A DNA stretch of 64,000 nucleotides from Streptomyces diastatochromogenes (GCF_002242805.1 NZ_MCGQ01000045.1:1-64000), one strand, 5' to 3'. Shown: positions 8,963-17,453, counted from the first letter of the stretch. The notes: generated by a model not told the origin, from the letters alone. Made by a program: numbers and translations.

Positions 8963-9886
8963 ATGACGGCGATGACCGGCATCGGGGCGAGCGACGGACA
9001 CCCGGGCTCGCCACGATCGGGCCGCGTGTGGCGGCGGGCCATGGGACTGGACATCCTCATCACGGACCCGGCCCCCGCCGTGCTGCCCCGCGAACGCTCG
9101 CCGTACGGGCAACCGGACCTCGCCGCAGAGCCCCGCAGGTGGACCGCCCGGGACAGCGGCGAGTACCTCTTCGTGGGCGTGCGGGGCGGCGGGCCGCTGT
9201 TACTGCAGGAACCCTCCCAGGACGGCGTGCTCGGCCCGGGCGACATCTGCTTCTACGACCTGCACCGCCCGCCCTCGCTGCACCTCCCCGAACGATGCCG
9301 TACGAAGACGTTCCTGCTCTCGCGCGAACAACTGGGGCTCGCGGACCGGGACCTGCACCGGATCACCAGGGTGCCCGTGCGCCGCGACTCCCGGATGGGC
9401 TCGCTCCTCTCGCCGTTCCTGTCCGACCTCGCCGACACCGCCGTGGTGTCGCGGGCCGCGGTCGGTGAGATGCTCGCCTGGAACGCCGCGAACCTGCTCA
9501 CCACCCTCGCCACGGAGCACCTGCGGGAAAACGGGCGGGCGGCCGTCGGCGACCAGCCGTCCCTGGTGTGCCGGATCCTCAGGTTCATCGACCTGAACCT
9601 GGGCGACGTGGATTTGTCTCCCGAGCGGATCGCCCGAGCCCACCACATCTCCGTGCGCTACCTGCACAAGCTCTTCGCGGACCAGGGGACCACGGTCGGC
9701 CGGCGGATCCTGCTGCGCCGGCTGGAGGAGTGCCGGCGCGAACTCGCGGACCGTTCCCGCGGGACCCTGACCATCGCCGCGGTGGCGGGCCGCTGGGGCT
9801 TCGCCAGCGCCACACACTTCAGCCGTGTCTTCCGGGCCACGTACGGGACGACCCCGCGCGAGTGGCGGGACTCCGCGGACCGGTAG
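8963..9886 (+). CDS. AraC-family transcriptional regulator
   Basis: A 307-residue protein. The N-terminal about 190 residues are an AraC-like cupin sensor (GPGDICFYDLHRP at about 90-105). The C-terminal 100 residues hold two helix-turn-helix motifs: the first around ERIARAHHISVRYLHKLF and the second around VAGRWGFASATHFSRVFRA, followed by the conserved YGTTPREWR. I chose ATG 8963 because GGAGG lies 9 nt upstream. An in-frame ATG at 8936 lacks such a site. The gene lies 110 nt after the second SARP and 155 nt before an esterase-like gene that it may control, given direct repeats in the gap. Confidence 0.87.
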   Translation: MTAMTGIGASDGHPGSPRSGRVWRRAMGLDILITDPAPAVLPRERSPYGQPDLAAEPRRWTARDSGEYLFVGVRGGGPLLLQEPSQDGVLGPGDICFYDLHRPPSLHLPERCRTKTFLLSREQLGLADRDLHRITRVPVRRDSRMGSLLSPFLSDLADTAVVSRAAVGEMLAWNAANLLTTLATEHLRENGRAAVGDQPSLVCRILRFIDLNLGDVDLSPERIARAHHISVRYLHKLFADQGTTVGRRILLRRLEECRRELADRSRGTLTIAAVAGRWGFASATHFSRVFRATYGTTPREWRDSADR

Positions 9887-9943
9887 ACGGCATTCGTGCA
9901 CTGTCGGCACACGGACCGTTCGCTCACGGGCAACTGACCTCCG

Positions 9944-9990
9944 CTCAGCGGTTTTACGGTGGCGCTCAGCGGTGCCGGAGTACTCAGCGG
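9944..9990 (+). promoter_or_regulatory. three direct repeats of CTCAGCGG upstream of the hydrolase
   Basis: Exact copies start at 9944, 9965 and 9983, spaced 21 and 18 bp, about two helical turns. They end 51 nt before the hydrolase ATG. AraC-type activators bind direct repeats spaced like this, so the neighbouring AraC protein is the obvious candidate ligand. The first copy is part of an 11-bp odd-centred palindrome, CCGCTCAGCGG. Confidence 0.4.
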
Positions 9991-10041
9991 ATCCCGCCGG
10001 AGGATCCGGATCCGGCGCCCCCTGAAATCCGAGGAGATTCG

Positions 10042-11013
10042 ATGTCCGATGCCGTAGCACCGGTCCAGCCGGTCCTGGAGCCCGCCGCCGCCGAGTTCGC
10101 GCGGGCGACCGCCAATCCGCCGTACCTGTTCGACCTCGCCCCGGCGGAGGGCCGCAAGGCGGTCGACGAGGTGCAGTCCGGCGACATCGGGAAGCCGGCC
10201 GTCGACGAGGAGTGGATCACCGTCTCGGGCGGCCCCACGGGCAGCGTCCGGGCCCGGATCGTCAAGCCCGCCGGAGCCACCGGCACCCTCCCGGTGATCG
10301 TCTACATCCACGGCGCCGGCTGGGTCTTCGGCAACGCCCACACCCACGACCGCCTGGTGCGCGAACTCGCCGTCGGCGCCGACGCGGCCGTCGTCTTCCC
10401 CGAGTACGACCTGTCGCCCGAGGCCCGCTACCCGGTCGCCATCGAGCAGAACTACGCCGTCGCCCGCTGGGTCGTGGAGCAGGGCGCGGCCAAGGGCCTG
10501 GACGGCTCCCGGCTGGCCGTGGCCGGTGACTCCGTCGGCGGCAACATGACCGCCGCCCTCACCCTGATGGCCAAGGAGCGCGGCGGCCTCCCGCTGGTCC
10601 AGCAGGTGCTGTTCTACCCGGTCACGGACGCGAACTTCGACACCGGCTCCTACCACCAGTTCGCCACCGGCTACTTCCTGCGCCGCGACGGCATGCAGTG
10701 GTTCTGGGACCAGTACACGACCGACGAGGCCGAGCGCGCGCAGATCACCGCCTCCCCGCTGCGCGCCACCACGGAGCAGCTCAAGGATCTGCCCCCGGCC
10801 CTGGTCGTCACCGCCGAGGCGGACGTCCTGCGGGACGAGGGCGAGGCCTACGCCAACAAGCTGCGCGAGGCCGGGGTACCCGTCACCGCGGTGCGCTTCC
10901 AGGGCGTCATCCACGACTTCGTCATGCTCGACGCCCTGCGCGGCACCCACGCCGCCGAGGCCGCCATCACCCTGGCCGCCCGCACCCTGCACGCGGCCCT
11001 GCACACCGCCTGA
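10042..11013 (+). CDS. alpha/beta hydrolase, hormone-sensitive-lipase family
   Basis: A 323-residue cytosolic esterase-like enzyme. The oxyanion motif is HGAGW at about residue 94, a variant of HGGGW. The nucleophile serine is in GDSVGGN (about 161-167). The acid is probably the Asp in TAEADVLRDEG (about 257), and the base His is in VIHDFVML (about 291). These are diagnostic of the HSL group, which cleaves short-chain esters. No signal peptide is seen. GAGGAG sits 5 nt before the ATG. An upstream in-frame extension to 9568 is antisense-like and rejected. Likely controlled by the upstream AraC-type regulator. Confidence 0.87.
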   Translation: MSDAVAPVQPVLEPAAAEFARATANPPYLFDLAPAEGRKAVDEVQSGDIGKPAVDEEWITVSGGPTGSVRARIVKPAGATGTLPVIVYIHGAGWVFGNAHTHDRLVRELAVGADAAVVFPEYDLSPEARYPVAIEQNYAVARWVVEQGAAKGLDGSRLAVAGDSVGGNMTAALTLMAKERGGLPLVQQVLFYPVTDANFDTGSYHQFATGYFLRRDGMQWFWDQYTTDEAERAQITASPLRATTEQLKDLPPALVVTAEADVLRDEGEAYANKLREAGVPVTAVRFQGVIHDFVMLDALRGTHAAEAAITLAARTLHAALHTA

Positions 11014-11079
11014 AGCCGGACGGGTCGCCCTTCCGGCCGTGCGAGAGGGCGAGCCCGTAAGCAGTTTGATGGTGCGTCA

Positions 11080-11125
11080 GACACGGTGAGTGTCGCTGTG
11101 AGTCTATGACCTCTCGCCCCCCCCC
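11080..11125. promoter_or_regulatory. inverted repeat and nine-C run upstream of the Ser/Thr kinase
   Basis: Perfect arms GACAC (11080-11084) and GTGTC (11090-11094) have a 5-nt spacer. A run of nine C follows at 11117-11125, itself bracketed by CTCTCG and GAGA. Both lie in the 202-nt gap before the kinase GTG at 11216. The dyad may be an operator. The homopolymer may vary in length between cells and alter promoter geometry. No other feature is evident in this gap. Confidence 0.3.
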
Positions 11126-11215
11126 GAGACGCGTGCCGACTTCAACCATCTGCGTGATATACACGTTCTCCATATCTTCCGCACGGTCTGTTGGCATGCT
11201 CCTGGGGGGAGTTCC

Positions 11216-13276
11216 GTGAGCACTACTGGCGCGGGCGGGCGGGTTCAGCCTGCCCACCCGGGGGACCCCGCCCGCATCGGCCCGTACCGGATCATCGGCC
11301 GTCTCGGCTCCGGTGGCATGGGCACGGTCCACGCCGGCCTCACCGTCGACGGACTCAGGGTCGCGGTCAAGGTGATCCACCCCGCGCAGGCCCAGGACCC
11401 GGAGTTCCGGGCCAGGTTCCGCCGCGAGGTGCACCTCTCCGCCCGGGTGCAGGGCCCCTGCCTCGTGCCTCTGCTCGCCGCCGACCCCGAGGCCGACGCG
11501 CCCTGGCTGGCGACCGCCTACGCGCCCGGCCCCACCCTCAACCGGCACCTGGCCGAGCACGGCCCGCTCACCGGCGGCACCCTGTACGCCTTCGCGACCG
11601 GTACCGCCCAGGCACTGGCGGCCATTCACGCGGCCGGCGTGGTCCACCGGGACGTGAAGCCGCAGAACGTCATCCTCACGCCCGCCGGGCCCCGCGCGCT
11701 GGACTTCGGCATCGCCCACGCCGCCGACGGCACCAGCGTGACCCGGACCGGCGTCCTGACCGGTACCCCCGGCTGGATCAGCCCCGAGTACTACCGCGAC
11801 GGCACGGCCGGACCCGAGGGCGACCTGTTCGCCTGGGGTGCGCTGGTGGCCTACGCCGCGACCGGCCGTCTCCCGTTCGGCGGCGGCGCGCCGGACGCGG
11901 TCGCGTTCCGCGTCATGTCGGGGGAACCCGATCTGGACGGCGTTCCGCGGGAGTTGCGGGAGATCGTGACGACGGCGCTCGCGAAGGAGCCCGCCGACCG
12001 GAGGCCCGCCGTCGCGGCGGCGGAGCAGTGCGCACGGCTGCTCGCCGCACAGACCACCCAGGTCGTCGGCGGCGAGGTGCATCTGGGACCCGCCCGTGCC
12101 GGCGACCCGGTCATGGCCCAGTGGGACCTGCCCACCCTGGACGATCCCCGCTGGCACGCCCCAGCGACACCGTCCTCCCGCAAGCGGACCATCACGACCG
12201 TCCTCGTCGCCGCAGCCGTGGCCGGCGGCCTCGCGGGCGCCGCCATCGCCTTCCCGCGCGGGGGCAGCGACCACGCCGGAAGGTCCGACCAGTCCACGGC
12301 CACCGCGTCCCCGGCCGCGCACGAGGACAGCACCGCACGTCACACCGGATCCGCCGCGCCCGACGGGACGACGCGGGCGCCGGAGCCGGCGGCCGATCCG
12401 CGGAGGGCGACCGTCCCGACCGACCCCCTTGCGGGAGTGCCCGACCCGGCCTTCACCCGTGCCGGGGACGAGACCCAGCCAGGCGACGACGAGTGGAGAG
12501 CCAGCACCGTAGCGGGCAGCGCGGCCGAGCAGGACGTGGCGAGGGCGGTCCGGGACGACGTGACGGCCATGCTCGCCACCAAGGACATGGCCTTCATGGA
12601 ACCCACGGTCACGTTCAACAAGCGTGCGCAGACGCTGATGGTGACCGGCGGCCCGATCTCCCAGCTTCCCGACGAACAGCAGGAAGTGTTCCGCAGGAGC
12701 GGGGAGATGGCGGCCTGCACCGCCCTGGCCCGCAGGCTCGGGGACGACCCCACCGCCTGGCCCTACGGCCGCTACTCGGTCTTCTGGAAGGACTCCGACA
12801 CCGACCCCGAGCCGAACATCCTCGGCTTCGGCGAGGCCACCGACGGGTGCTACCACCAGACCGCCGGGCAGTGGCAGGGCGACGAGTCCGGCATGGCGAC
12901 CGCGCAGATACCGAGCAGCGACCGGGCGGAGATCCGCGTCGCCGACGCCACCGACAAGGCCATCACCGCGGCCTGGAAGGTCAGGGTCGCCGAGGGGAAC
13001 GGGGTGGATCCCGCGGCCGCTGACAACGACATCAGCCTCGGCTTCGATCCCGTCGAGAAGGCCGCGTACGTGTGGATGAACGACCCCGACGGCACACTGA
13101 TCGGCCGTGCCCAACGGGACAACTTCCAGGACGTCGTCACCACCACCGCGTGCCGGAGGCTGGTCTCCGAGTACAGCCGTAACAAGGCCTGGAAGTACAC
13201 CCGTTGGTCCATCGCCGTGTTCGAGGGCAACGCCCGCTTCCCCGAGCTCACGGGCTCGGGCGACTGCATGCGGTAG
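11216..13276 (+). CDS. transmembrane Ser/Thr protein kinase (PknB-like)
   Basis: A 686-residue Hanks-type kinase. The catalytic domain spans about 20-275: glycine loop GRLGSGGMG, ATP lysine in VAVKVIH, catalytic loop HRDVKPQN, metal-binding DFG, and a P+1 region GTPGWISPEYY in which the usual APE is SPE. One transmembrane helix lies at about 323-345. The outer part (about 345-686) is a Ser/Thr/Pro-rich linker followed by a 250-residue globular domain without PASTA repeats. Its Cys residues (for instance CTALARR, GCYHQT, TACRRL, GDCMR) may form disulfides. GGGGGGA precedes the GTG. The external domain should sense an unknown ligand. Confidence 0.9.
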   Translation: MSTTGAGGRVQPAHPGDPARIGPYRIIGRLGSGGMGTVHAGLTVDGLRVAVKVIHPAQAQDPEFRARFRREVHLSARVQGPCLVPLLAADPEADAPWLATAYAPGPTLNRHLAEHGPLTGGTLYAFATGTAQALAAIHAAGVVHRDVKPQNVILTPAGPRALDFGIAHAADGTSVTRTGVLTGTPGWISPEYYRDGTAGPEGDLFAWGALVAYAATGRLPFGGGAPDAVAFRVMSGEPDLDGVPRELREIVTTALAKEPADRRPAVAAAEQCARLLAAQTTQVVGGEVHLGPARAGDPVMAQWDLPTLDDPRWHAPATPSSRKRTITTVLVAAAVAGGLAGAAIAFPRGGSDHAGRSDQSTATASPAAHEDSTARHTGSAAPDGTTRAPEPAADPRRATVPTDPLAGVPDPAFTRAGDETQPGDDEWRASTVAGSAAEQDVARAVRDDVTAMLATKDMAFMEPTVTFNKRAQTLMVTGGPISQLPDEQQEVFRRSGEMAACTALARRLGDDPTAWPYGRYSVFWKDSDTDPEPNILGFGEATDGCYHQTAGQWQGDESGMATAQIPSSDRAEIRVADATDKAITAAWKVRVAEGNGVDPAAADNDISLGFDPVEKAAYVWMNDPDGTLIGRAQRDNFQDVVTTTACRRLVSEYSRNKAWKYTRWSIAVFEGNARFPELTGSGDCMR

Positions 13277-13309
13277 CGGGCCGGAGCGGCAGGGCGCCGT
13301 CCCCGGCGA

Positions 13310-14500
13310 TCACCACACGCACGGCAGCCGCACCTCGATCACGGTTGGCCCCCCAGCCGGACTGGACACCTGCACGCTGCCGTCCAGCGCGGCGACCCGC
13401 CGGCGGACGCCCAGCAGGCCCGTGCCCCCGCTCTCGTCCGCCCCGCCCGTGCCGTCGTCCCGCACGACCGCACGCAGCCCGGAGCGCAGGCGTTCCAGCC
13501 GTACGGCCGCCCGCCGGCTGCCGCCGTGCTTGGCGGCGTTGGTCAGTGCCTCGGCGACCGCGAAGTACGCGGCGGCCTCGACGGCGGCCGGGGGCCGCGG
13601 GCCCTCCTCCAGACCACCCGCGACCTCCACGGTCACCTCGAGCCCTCCCCCACTCTCGGCTCCGCTCGAGCGGGGGGACCCCCACCTCGCCGCCAGGGCC
13701 CGTACGGCCCCGGCCAGGCCGCGGTCGGTGAGGATCGGCGGATGGATGCCGCGCACCACCTGGCGCAGCTCGGTGAGCGCCTCCTCGGCCTGGTCCTGTG
13801 CCTCGGCCAGCAGCCTGCGCGCCATCTGCGGATCGCGGTCGTACGCGCGCCGTGCCAGCCCGATCCGCATGGACAGCGCCACCAGGCGGGCCTGGGCGCC
13901 GTCGTGCAGATCGCGTTCGATGCGGCGCAGTTCGGCCTCGTGCGCCGAGATCGCATCCGCTCTGGTCGCGGCCAGCTCCTCGACGCGGGCGGCGAGCAGT
14001 GCCTGGGGCGAAGGCCGCAACAGGGCCGTCGACCAGGCGGCCTCCAGGTCGGCGAGCCGAGTGATCAGCGGCAGTACGACCGGCGTGCGGCGCAGCAGCC
14101 CGCACCACACCCCGTCGACGACCAGACCCAGCGGCCACAGCGGCAGCGCCAGGAAGACCAGTGCGCCGTAGACGTACGAGGCGATCATCCAGCGCAGGTC
14201 GATACGGGTACCGGGATCAAGGACCGCGGTGCGCAGGCGCTGACGCAGCGGACCGGTGAGGGCCTGGTACGCCTCCGGGATCCGCCGTCCCGTCCAGGCG
14301 GCGGTCATGTGCCGCTTGGCCCCGGCGATCCGACGGATCAGCATCACCGTCTCGGGCAGCATCCAGGCCCCGACCACGGCGAGCGTGGCGACGGCCGTGA
14401 TGAGCAGCACGGTGATGAAGAGATACAGACCGAAGACCAGGACCGCGGCAAGGACCAGGTGAACCGTGGCACGCCCGGCCTGCCGCAACGCTTTACCCAT
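13310..14500 (-). CDS. two-component sensor histidine kinase (HisKA_3/NarL class)
   Basis: A 396-residue membrane kinase. Two N-terminal transmembrane helices (about 12-45) and two further ones (about 105-140) frame short loops. A coiled-coil segment leads to the phospho-acceptor helix ERDLHDGAQARLVAL near residue 205, the HisKA_3 signature. The HATPase domain begins near 290 (EALTNAAKHGG N-box) and has DDGTGG and GTGLLGVRRRV glycine boxes. No response regulator is adjacent, so it is an orphan kinase. A dispersed repeat inserts about 13 extra residues at about 272-284, between dimerisation and ATPase domains. TAGCGT lies 6 nt before the ATG with no clear ribosome-binding site. Confidence 0.85.
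   Translation of the reverse strand: MGKALRQAGRATVHLVLAAVLVFGLYLFITVLLITAVATLAVVGAWMLPETVMLIRRIAGAKRHMTAAWTGRRIPEAYQALTGPLRQRLRTAVLDPGTRIDLRWMIASYVYGALVFLALPLWPLGLVVDGVWCGLLRRTPVVLPLITRLADLEAAWSTALLRPSPQALLAARVEELAATRADAISAHEAELRRIERDLHDGAQARLVALSMRIGLARRAYDRDPQMARRLLAEAQDQAEEALTELRQVVRGIHPPILTDRGLAGAVRALAARWGSPRSSGAESGGGLEVTVEVAGGLEEGPRPPAAVEAAAYFAVAEALTNAAKHGGSRRAAVRLERLRSGLRAVVRDDGTGGADESGGTGLLGVRRRVAALDGSVQVSSPAGGPTVIEVRLPCVW
13646..13684. repeat. dispersed Streptomyces REP-like element inside the kinase gene
   Basis: The 39-nt stretch has the C-rich half TCCCCCACTCTCGG, the core CGCTCGAGCG and the G/C-rich half GGGGGGACCCCC. This is the sequence I recall as an abundant dispersed element in Streptomyces genomes, usually intergenic. 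Here it is read in frame and encodes a Gly/Ser/Arg-rich stretch starting GSPRSSGAESGG between the two kinase domains. Identification is from memory of the motif; a genome-wide count would confirm it. Confidence 0.65.
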
Positions 14501-14663
14501 ACGGCAACGCTAGGCGATCCGACGCGAACGGCCGGGAGAGCGGACTCCACCTTCGTGGTGCAGCCCGCTACACCATCGCCTCGCTCACGCCCAGGCCTGA
14601 GGGTGATCCACCTCACACCCAAATACCTGCGCGACGCAGCGAAGATGTGGGCTACTCTCCTTC

Positions 14664-14684
14664 GTGACGCAATCAATGCGTCAC
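14664..14684. promoter_or_regulatory. 21-bp perfect palindromic operator
   Basis: Arms GTGACGCA (14664-14671) and TGCGTCAC (14677-14684) flank a 5-nt spacer. It lies 51 nt before the start of the NmrA-like gene and just after a -10-like TACTCT (14653-14658). A MarR-like regulator encoded by the second gene of the same operon is the natural ligand, giving autoregulation. Confidence 0.6.
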
Positions 14685-14735
14685 GCAGAGAAGTCCGGAA
14701 GGTATCTGCCTCCCTTCACCCCTCGAGGAGCCCGC

Positions 14736-15626
14736 ATGCTCACCATCGCCGTCACGGGTGCGACCGGTGCCCAGGGCGGGGCCACCGCCCGCGCCCTGCT
14801 GGTCGCCGGACACCGCGTCCGCGCCCTCACCCGCACCCCCGCCGCACCGGCCGCCGAAGCCCTGCGCCGGCTCGGCGCGGACGTCCGGTACGCCGACTTC
14901 GACGACCGCACCTCCCTGGACGCCGCCCTCGCCGGCGCCGACTCCCTCTTCGCGGTGACGACCCCGTTCGGCACGGACACCGCCACCGAGGTCCGCCAGG
15001 GCAGGACCCTGCTGGACGCGGCGGCGGCCGCCCGGGTCGGCCACATCGTGTTCACGTCGGCGGCGCACGCCGACCGCGGCACGGGCATCCCGCACTACGA
15101 CAGCAAGGCCGAGATCGAGCGCCACCTGCGGACGACGGGCGTCCCCTGGACGGTCATCGCCCCCGCGGCGTTCATGGACAACTTCGCCTCCGGCTGGACC
15201 CTGGAAGGCCTGCGCGAGAGCACCTTCGCCTGGCCCATGCCGGCCGACCGCGCCCTGACGCTCATCCCCGCCGACGACATCGGCGCGTTCGCGGCCCTGG
15301 TCCTGCGGCGCCGGTCCGACTTCACCGGCCGCCGTATCGACATCGCGTCGGACGAACTCACCGCCGCCCGGATCGCCGCAGCCCTGTCCGCCGCCACCGG
15401 CCGTCCTGTCACGCACCGCGAGGTGCCGCTGTCCTACGTCCGCACCCATTCGCACGACCTCGCGGCGATGTTCTCCTACTTCACCTCCACCGGCCTCGAC
15501 GTCGACGTCACCGGCCTGCGCCGTGCCCACCCCGAGGTCGGCTGGCACACCTTCGCCGACTGGGCCGCCACCCAGGACTGGCCTGCCCTGCTCACCCCGA
15601 CTCCGAAGGAACCCGCCCTGTCATGA
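14736..15626 (+). CDS. NmrA/HSCARG-like NAD(P)-binding protein
   Basis: A 296-residue atypical short-chain dehydrogenase. The N-terminal Rossmann motif GATGAQGG (residues 8-15) binds NAD(P). An Arg-Thr pair after strand 2 (LTRTP) favours NADP. The catalytic YxxxK is replaced: the segment HYDSKAEIERHL carries Y and K four apart as in many NmrA-like proteins. These often act as redox sensors or quinone reductases rather than classical dehydrogenases. GAGGAG sits 5 nt before the ATG. The stop overlaps the next gene's start by 4 nt (ATGA), so the two are translationally coupled. Confidence 0.82.
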   Translation: MLTIAVTGATGAQGGATARALLVAGHRVRALTRTPAAPAAEALRRLGADVRYADFDDRTSLDAALAGADSLFAVTTPFGTDTATEVRQGRTLLDAAAAARVGHIVFTSAAHADRGTGIPHYDSKAEIERHLRTTGVPWTVIAPAAFMDNFASGWTLEGLRESTFAWPMPADRALTLIPADDIGAFAALVLRRRSDFTGRRIDIASDELTAARIAAALSAATGRPVTHREVPLSYVRTHSHDLAAMFSYFTSTGLDVDVTGLRRAHPEVGWHTFADWAATQDWPALLTPTPKEPALS

Positions 15627-16048
15627 AGCCCATCGGCTACTGGCTCAACCGCACCGACCAGGCCCTCACCCGGCACCTGGACGCCCTGCTCGAGGAGTAC
15701 GGCCTCACCCGCCTGACCTGGCAGGTCCTCAACGTCGTCCGCTCCGCACCAGGAACCGCCGACACCGCGGTGGCCACCGCCCTGGCCGCCAATGCCGACC
15801 CCGCCGCCCTGGCCGCCGCCGTCCACACGGTCCTCACCGACGGCTGGACGACCCGCCCCGCACCGGGCCTCCTCGCCCTCACTTCGGAAGGCGACGCCCG
15901 CCTGGCCGTCGTCACCGAACGGGTGGCCGTCTTCCGGGAGGAGGCCATCGCGGGTATCTCGCTGAAGGAGTACGGCACCGCTGTGCGAGTCCTGGAACGC
16001 ATGACGCGCAACCTCGAAGGGACGCCGGTCGCGGCCTCGGCCGACTGA
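15623..16048 (+). CDS. MarR-like winged-helix transcriptional regulator
   Basis: A 141-residue protein that starts in the ATGA overlap with the upstream gene. Sequence such as GYWLNRTDQALTRHLDALLEEYGLTRLTWQVLNVV at the N-terminus has the MarR dimerisation-helix and start-of-HTH pattern. The winged-helix part (about 45-95) is rather degenerate, with an Ala-rich recognition segment. It probably binds the palindrome at 14664-14684 upstream of its own operon and responds to a small molecule or oxidant handled by its NAD(P)-binding partner. Confidence 0.72.
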   Translation: MKPIGYWLNRTDQALTRHLDALLEEYGLTRLTWQVLNVVRSAPGTADTAVATALAANADPAALAAAVHTVLTDGWTTRPAPGLLALTSEGDARLAVVTERVAVFREEAIAGISLKEYGTAVRVLERMTRNLEGTPVAASAD

Positions 16049-16056
16049 CCCGCCGT

Positions 16057-16848
16057 TCACTCCTCGTGGGTCGGCATCCAGTGGTGCTCGACGAACCAGC
16101 GGCCGAACAGCGCACCCCCGTACACGACGAACCCGACGCCGATCAGCCACGACTCCACCACCAGCACGGTTCCGACCGCACCGTAGTTCAGTGCGTTGGT
16201 GACGATGAGCGGGGTGAAGACGAGGAACGAGAAGGCCCTGAGGCCGACCAGGCCGAGGACCGTGGCGATCGCGCCCGGCAGCAGGGTGCGCCAGTGGACC
16301 TGGCCCCCCAGCAGGAAGCGCTGGCCCCACCAGAAGAACAGCACCCCGCTGATCACGGACAGCGAGATCCGCTGCATCCCGTGCAGCGCCGTCCGTGTCA
16401 GTGCCTCCTGGTAGAGGTAGGCGGTCAGCACCACCAGCCAGGTCGCCTGCCGCCAGACCCGGTGCCAGGGCCCGGCCGCGAGGCCCCAGATCCGTTCGTA
16501 CCCGTTCTGCACGCTGCCCGCGAAGGAGATGCCGAACACCGCGAGCAGGATCAGGCTCAGCACACTGGTGGTGCCGATGACCTTGCGCGGCGGACTGATG
16601 ATGTTGGTGAGCGCCTGGGCGGACTGTCCCGACAACCCCATGCCGTCGGTGAGCCAGGAGGCGAAGCCTCCCCGCACCAGCGGATCGGCCGCGGCGACCA
16701 CGATCAGCAGCGGAGCCAGCGTCACGAGGGCGAGCGTGGCGAAGCCCATGGCCCGGTGCATCAGCTCCAGTTCGCGGCCGTTGCGGAGCAGGGCGCGCAG
16801 ACGGAGCCACTCCCACGCGCGGTGGAGGCCGCGCCGCCACTGCCTCAC
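16057..16848 (-). CDS. YihY/virulence factor BrkB-family membrane protein
   Basis: A 263-residue polytopic inner-membrane protein with six hydrophobic segments (about 36-55, 92-115, 134-152, 162-180, 188-212 and 225-250). The pattern and the conserved NGYERIWGL and TPLIVTNALNYGAVG-like segments fit the YihY/BrkB family, formerly misnamed RNase BN. The molecular function is unsettled. The start is GTG with GGAGGAA upstream. It converges with the MarR-like gene with only 8 nt between stop codons. Confidence 0.8.
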   Translation of the reverse strand: MRQWRRGLHRAWEWLRLRALLRNGRELELMHRAMGFATLALVTLAPLLIVVAAADPLVRGGFASWLTDGMGLSGQSAQALTNIISPPRKVIGTTSVLSLILLAVFGISFAGSVQNGYERIWGLAAGPWHRVWRQATWLVVLTAYLYQEALTRTALHGMQRISLSVISGVLFFWWGQRFLLGGQVHWRTLLPGAIATVLGLVGLRAFSFLVFTPLIVTNALNYGAVGTVLVVESWLIGVGFVVYGGALFGRWFVEHHWMPTHEE

Positions 16849-16932
16849 GGGTTCCTCCCGTGCGATGAGTCTCTGGTGACATGATCGGACGAAAGTCGCG
16901 GAATCGCCCGGCCGGACATGCCGAAGGTGGCG

Positions 16933-17391
16933 TCAAGGACCAGACTTGATCGTCTTCATCGTCAGGTGGGAGTCGATGCGCAGGACGCAGGACAGTGCGC
17001 TGAGCTTCTCGGTGAGGAAGGACTCGTAGGCGGCGTGATCGGCGACGGCGACCCGGACGAAGTAGTCGGGGCGGCCGTACATGCGCCGGAACTCGATCAC
17101 CTCGTCGTACGACGCCACGGTGTCCTCGAACTCCAGGAAGGTCGTACGGTCGTTGGCGCTGACCTCGACGTCGATGAGGACCTCGAGGCCGCGGCCCAGG
17201 GCCTGGGGGTCCACGACGGCCCGGTACCCGGCGATCACACCCGCTTCCTCCAGCCGCTTGACCCGGCGCAGGCACGGTGGTGGGGTCAGTCCCACCCGCT
17301 GGGCCAGCTCGACGTTGGTCAGCCGGCCGTCCTGGCGCAGGTGGAACAGAATGTCTCGATCGATGGCGTCGAGTTTCACTTCATTGCGCAT
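16933..17391 (-). CDS. Lrp/AsnC-family regulator, probably of the azlCD operon
   Basis: A 152-residue feast/famine regulator. The N-terminal HTH covers about 5-55 (DRDILFHLRQDGRLTNVELA, then GLTPPPCLRRVKRLEE). The C-terminal RAM ligand-binding domain runs about 65-140. It is divergently transcribed from azlCD, the same arrangement as the Lrp-like azlB with azlCD in Bacillus subtilis. It should sense branched-chain or related amino acids and bind the AT-rich palindrome at 17431-17450. Confidence 0.88.
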   Translation of the reverse strand: MRNEVKLDAIDRDILFHLRQDGRLTNVELAQRVGLTPPPCLRRVKRLEEAGVIAGYRAVVDPQALGRGLEVLIDVEVSANDRTTFLEFEDTVASYDEVIEFRRMYGRPDYFVRVAVADHAAYESFLTEKLSALSCVLRIDSHLTMKTIKSGP

Positions 17392-17430
17392 ACGGCCAGC
17401 CTACGGAAACAATCGGCAATCATATGACGT

Positions 17431-17450
17431 GACATTTTTCCTAAAATGTC
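17431..17450. promoter_or_regulatory. 20-bp AT-rich palindrome over the azlC promoter
   Basis: Perfect arms GACATTTT and AAAATGTC are separated by 4 nt, in a strikingly AT-rich patch within GC-rich DNA. The right arm contains TAAAAT (17442-17447), a good -10 hexamer placed 6 nt before the azlC ATG. No consensus -35 or ribosome-binding site is seen. This fits an Lrp-type site controlling a leaderless azlC transcript. Confidence 0.6.
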
Positions 17451-17453
17451 TTC

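Noticed and set aside
4145..11013. Secondary-metabolite gene cluster suggested by two SARP regulators
   Set aside because: No PKS, NRPS, terpene synthase or other core enzyme lies nearby, so a cluster cannot be claimed.
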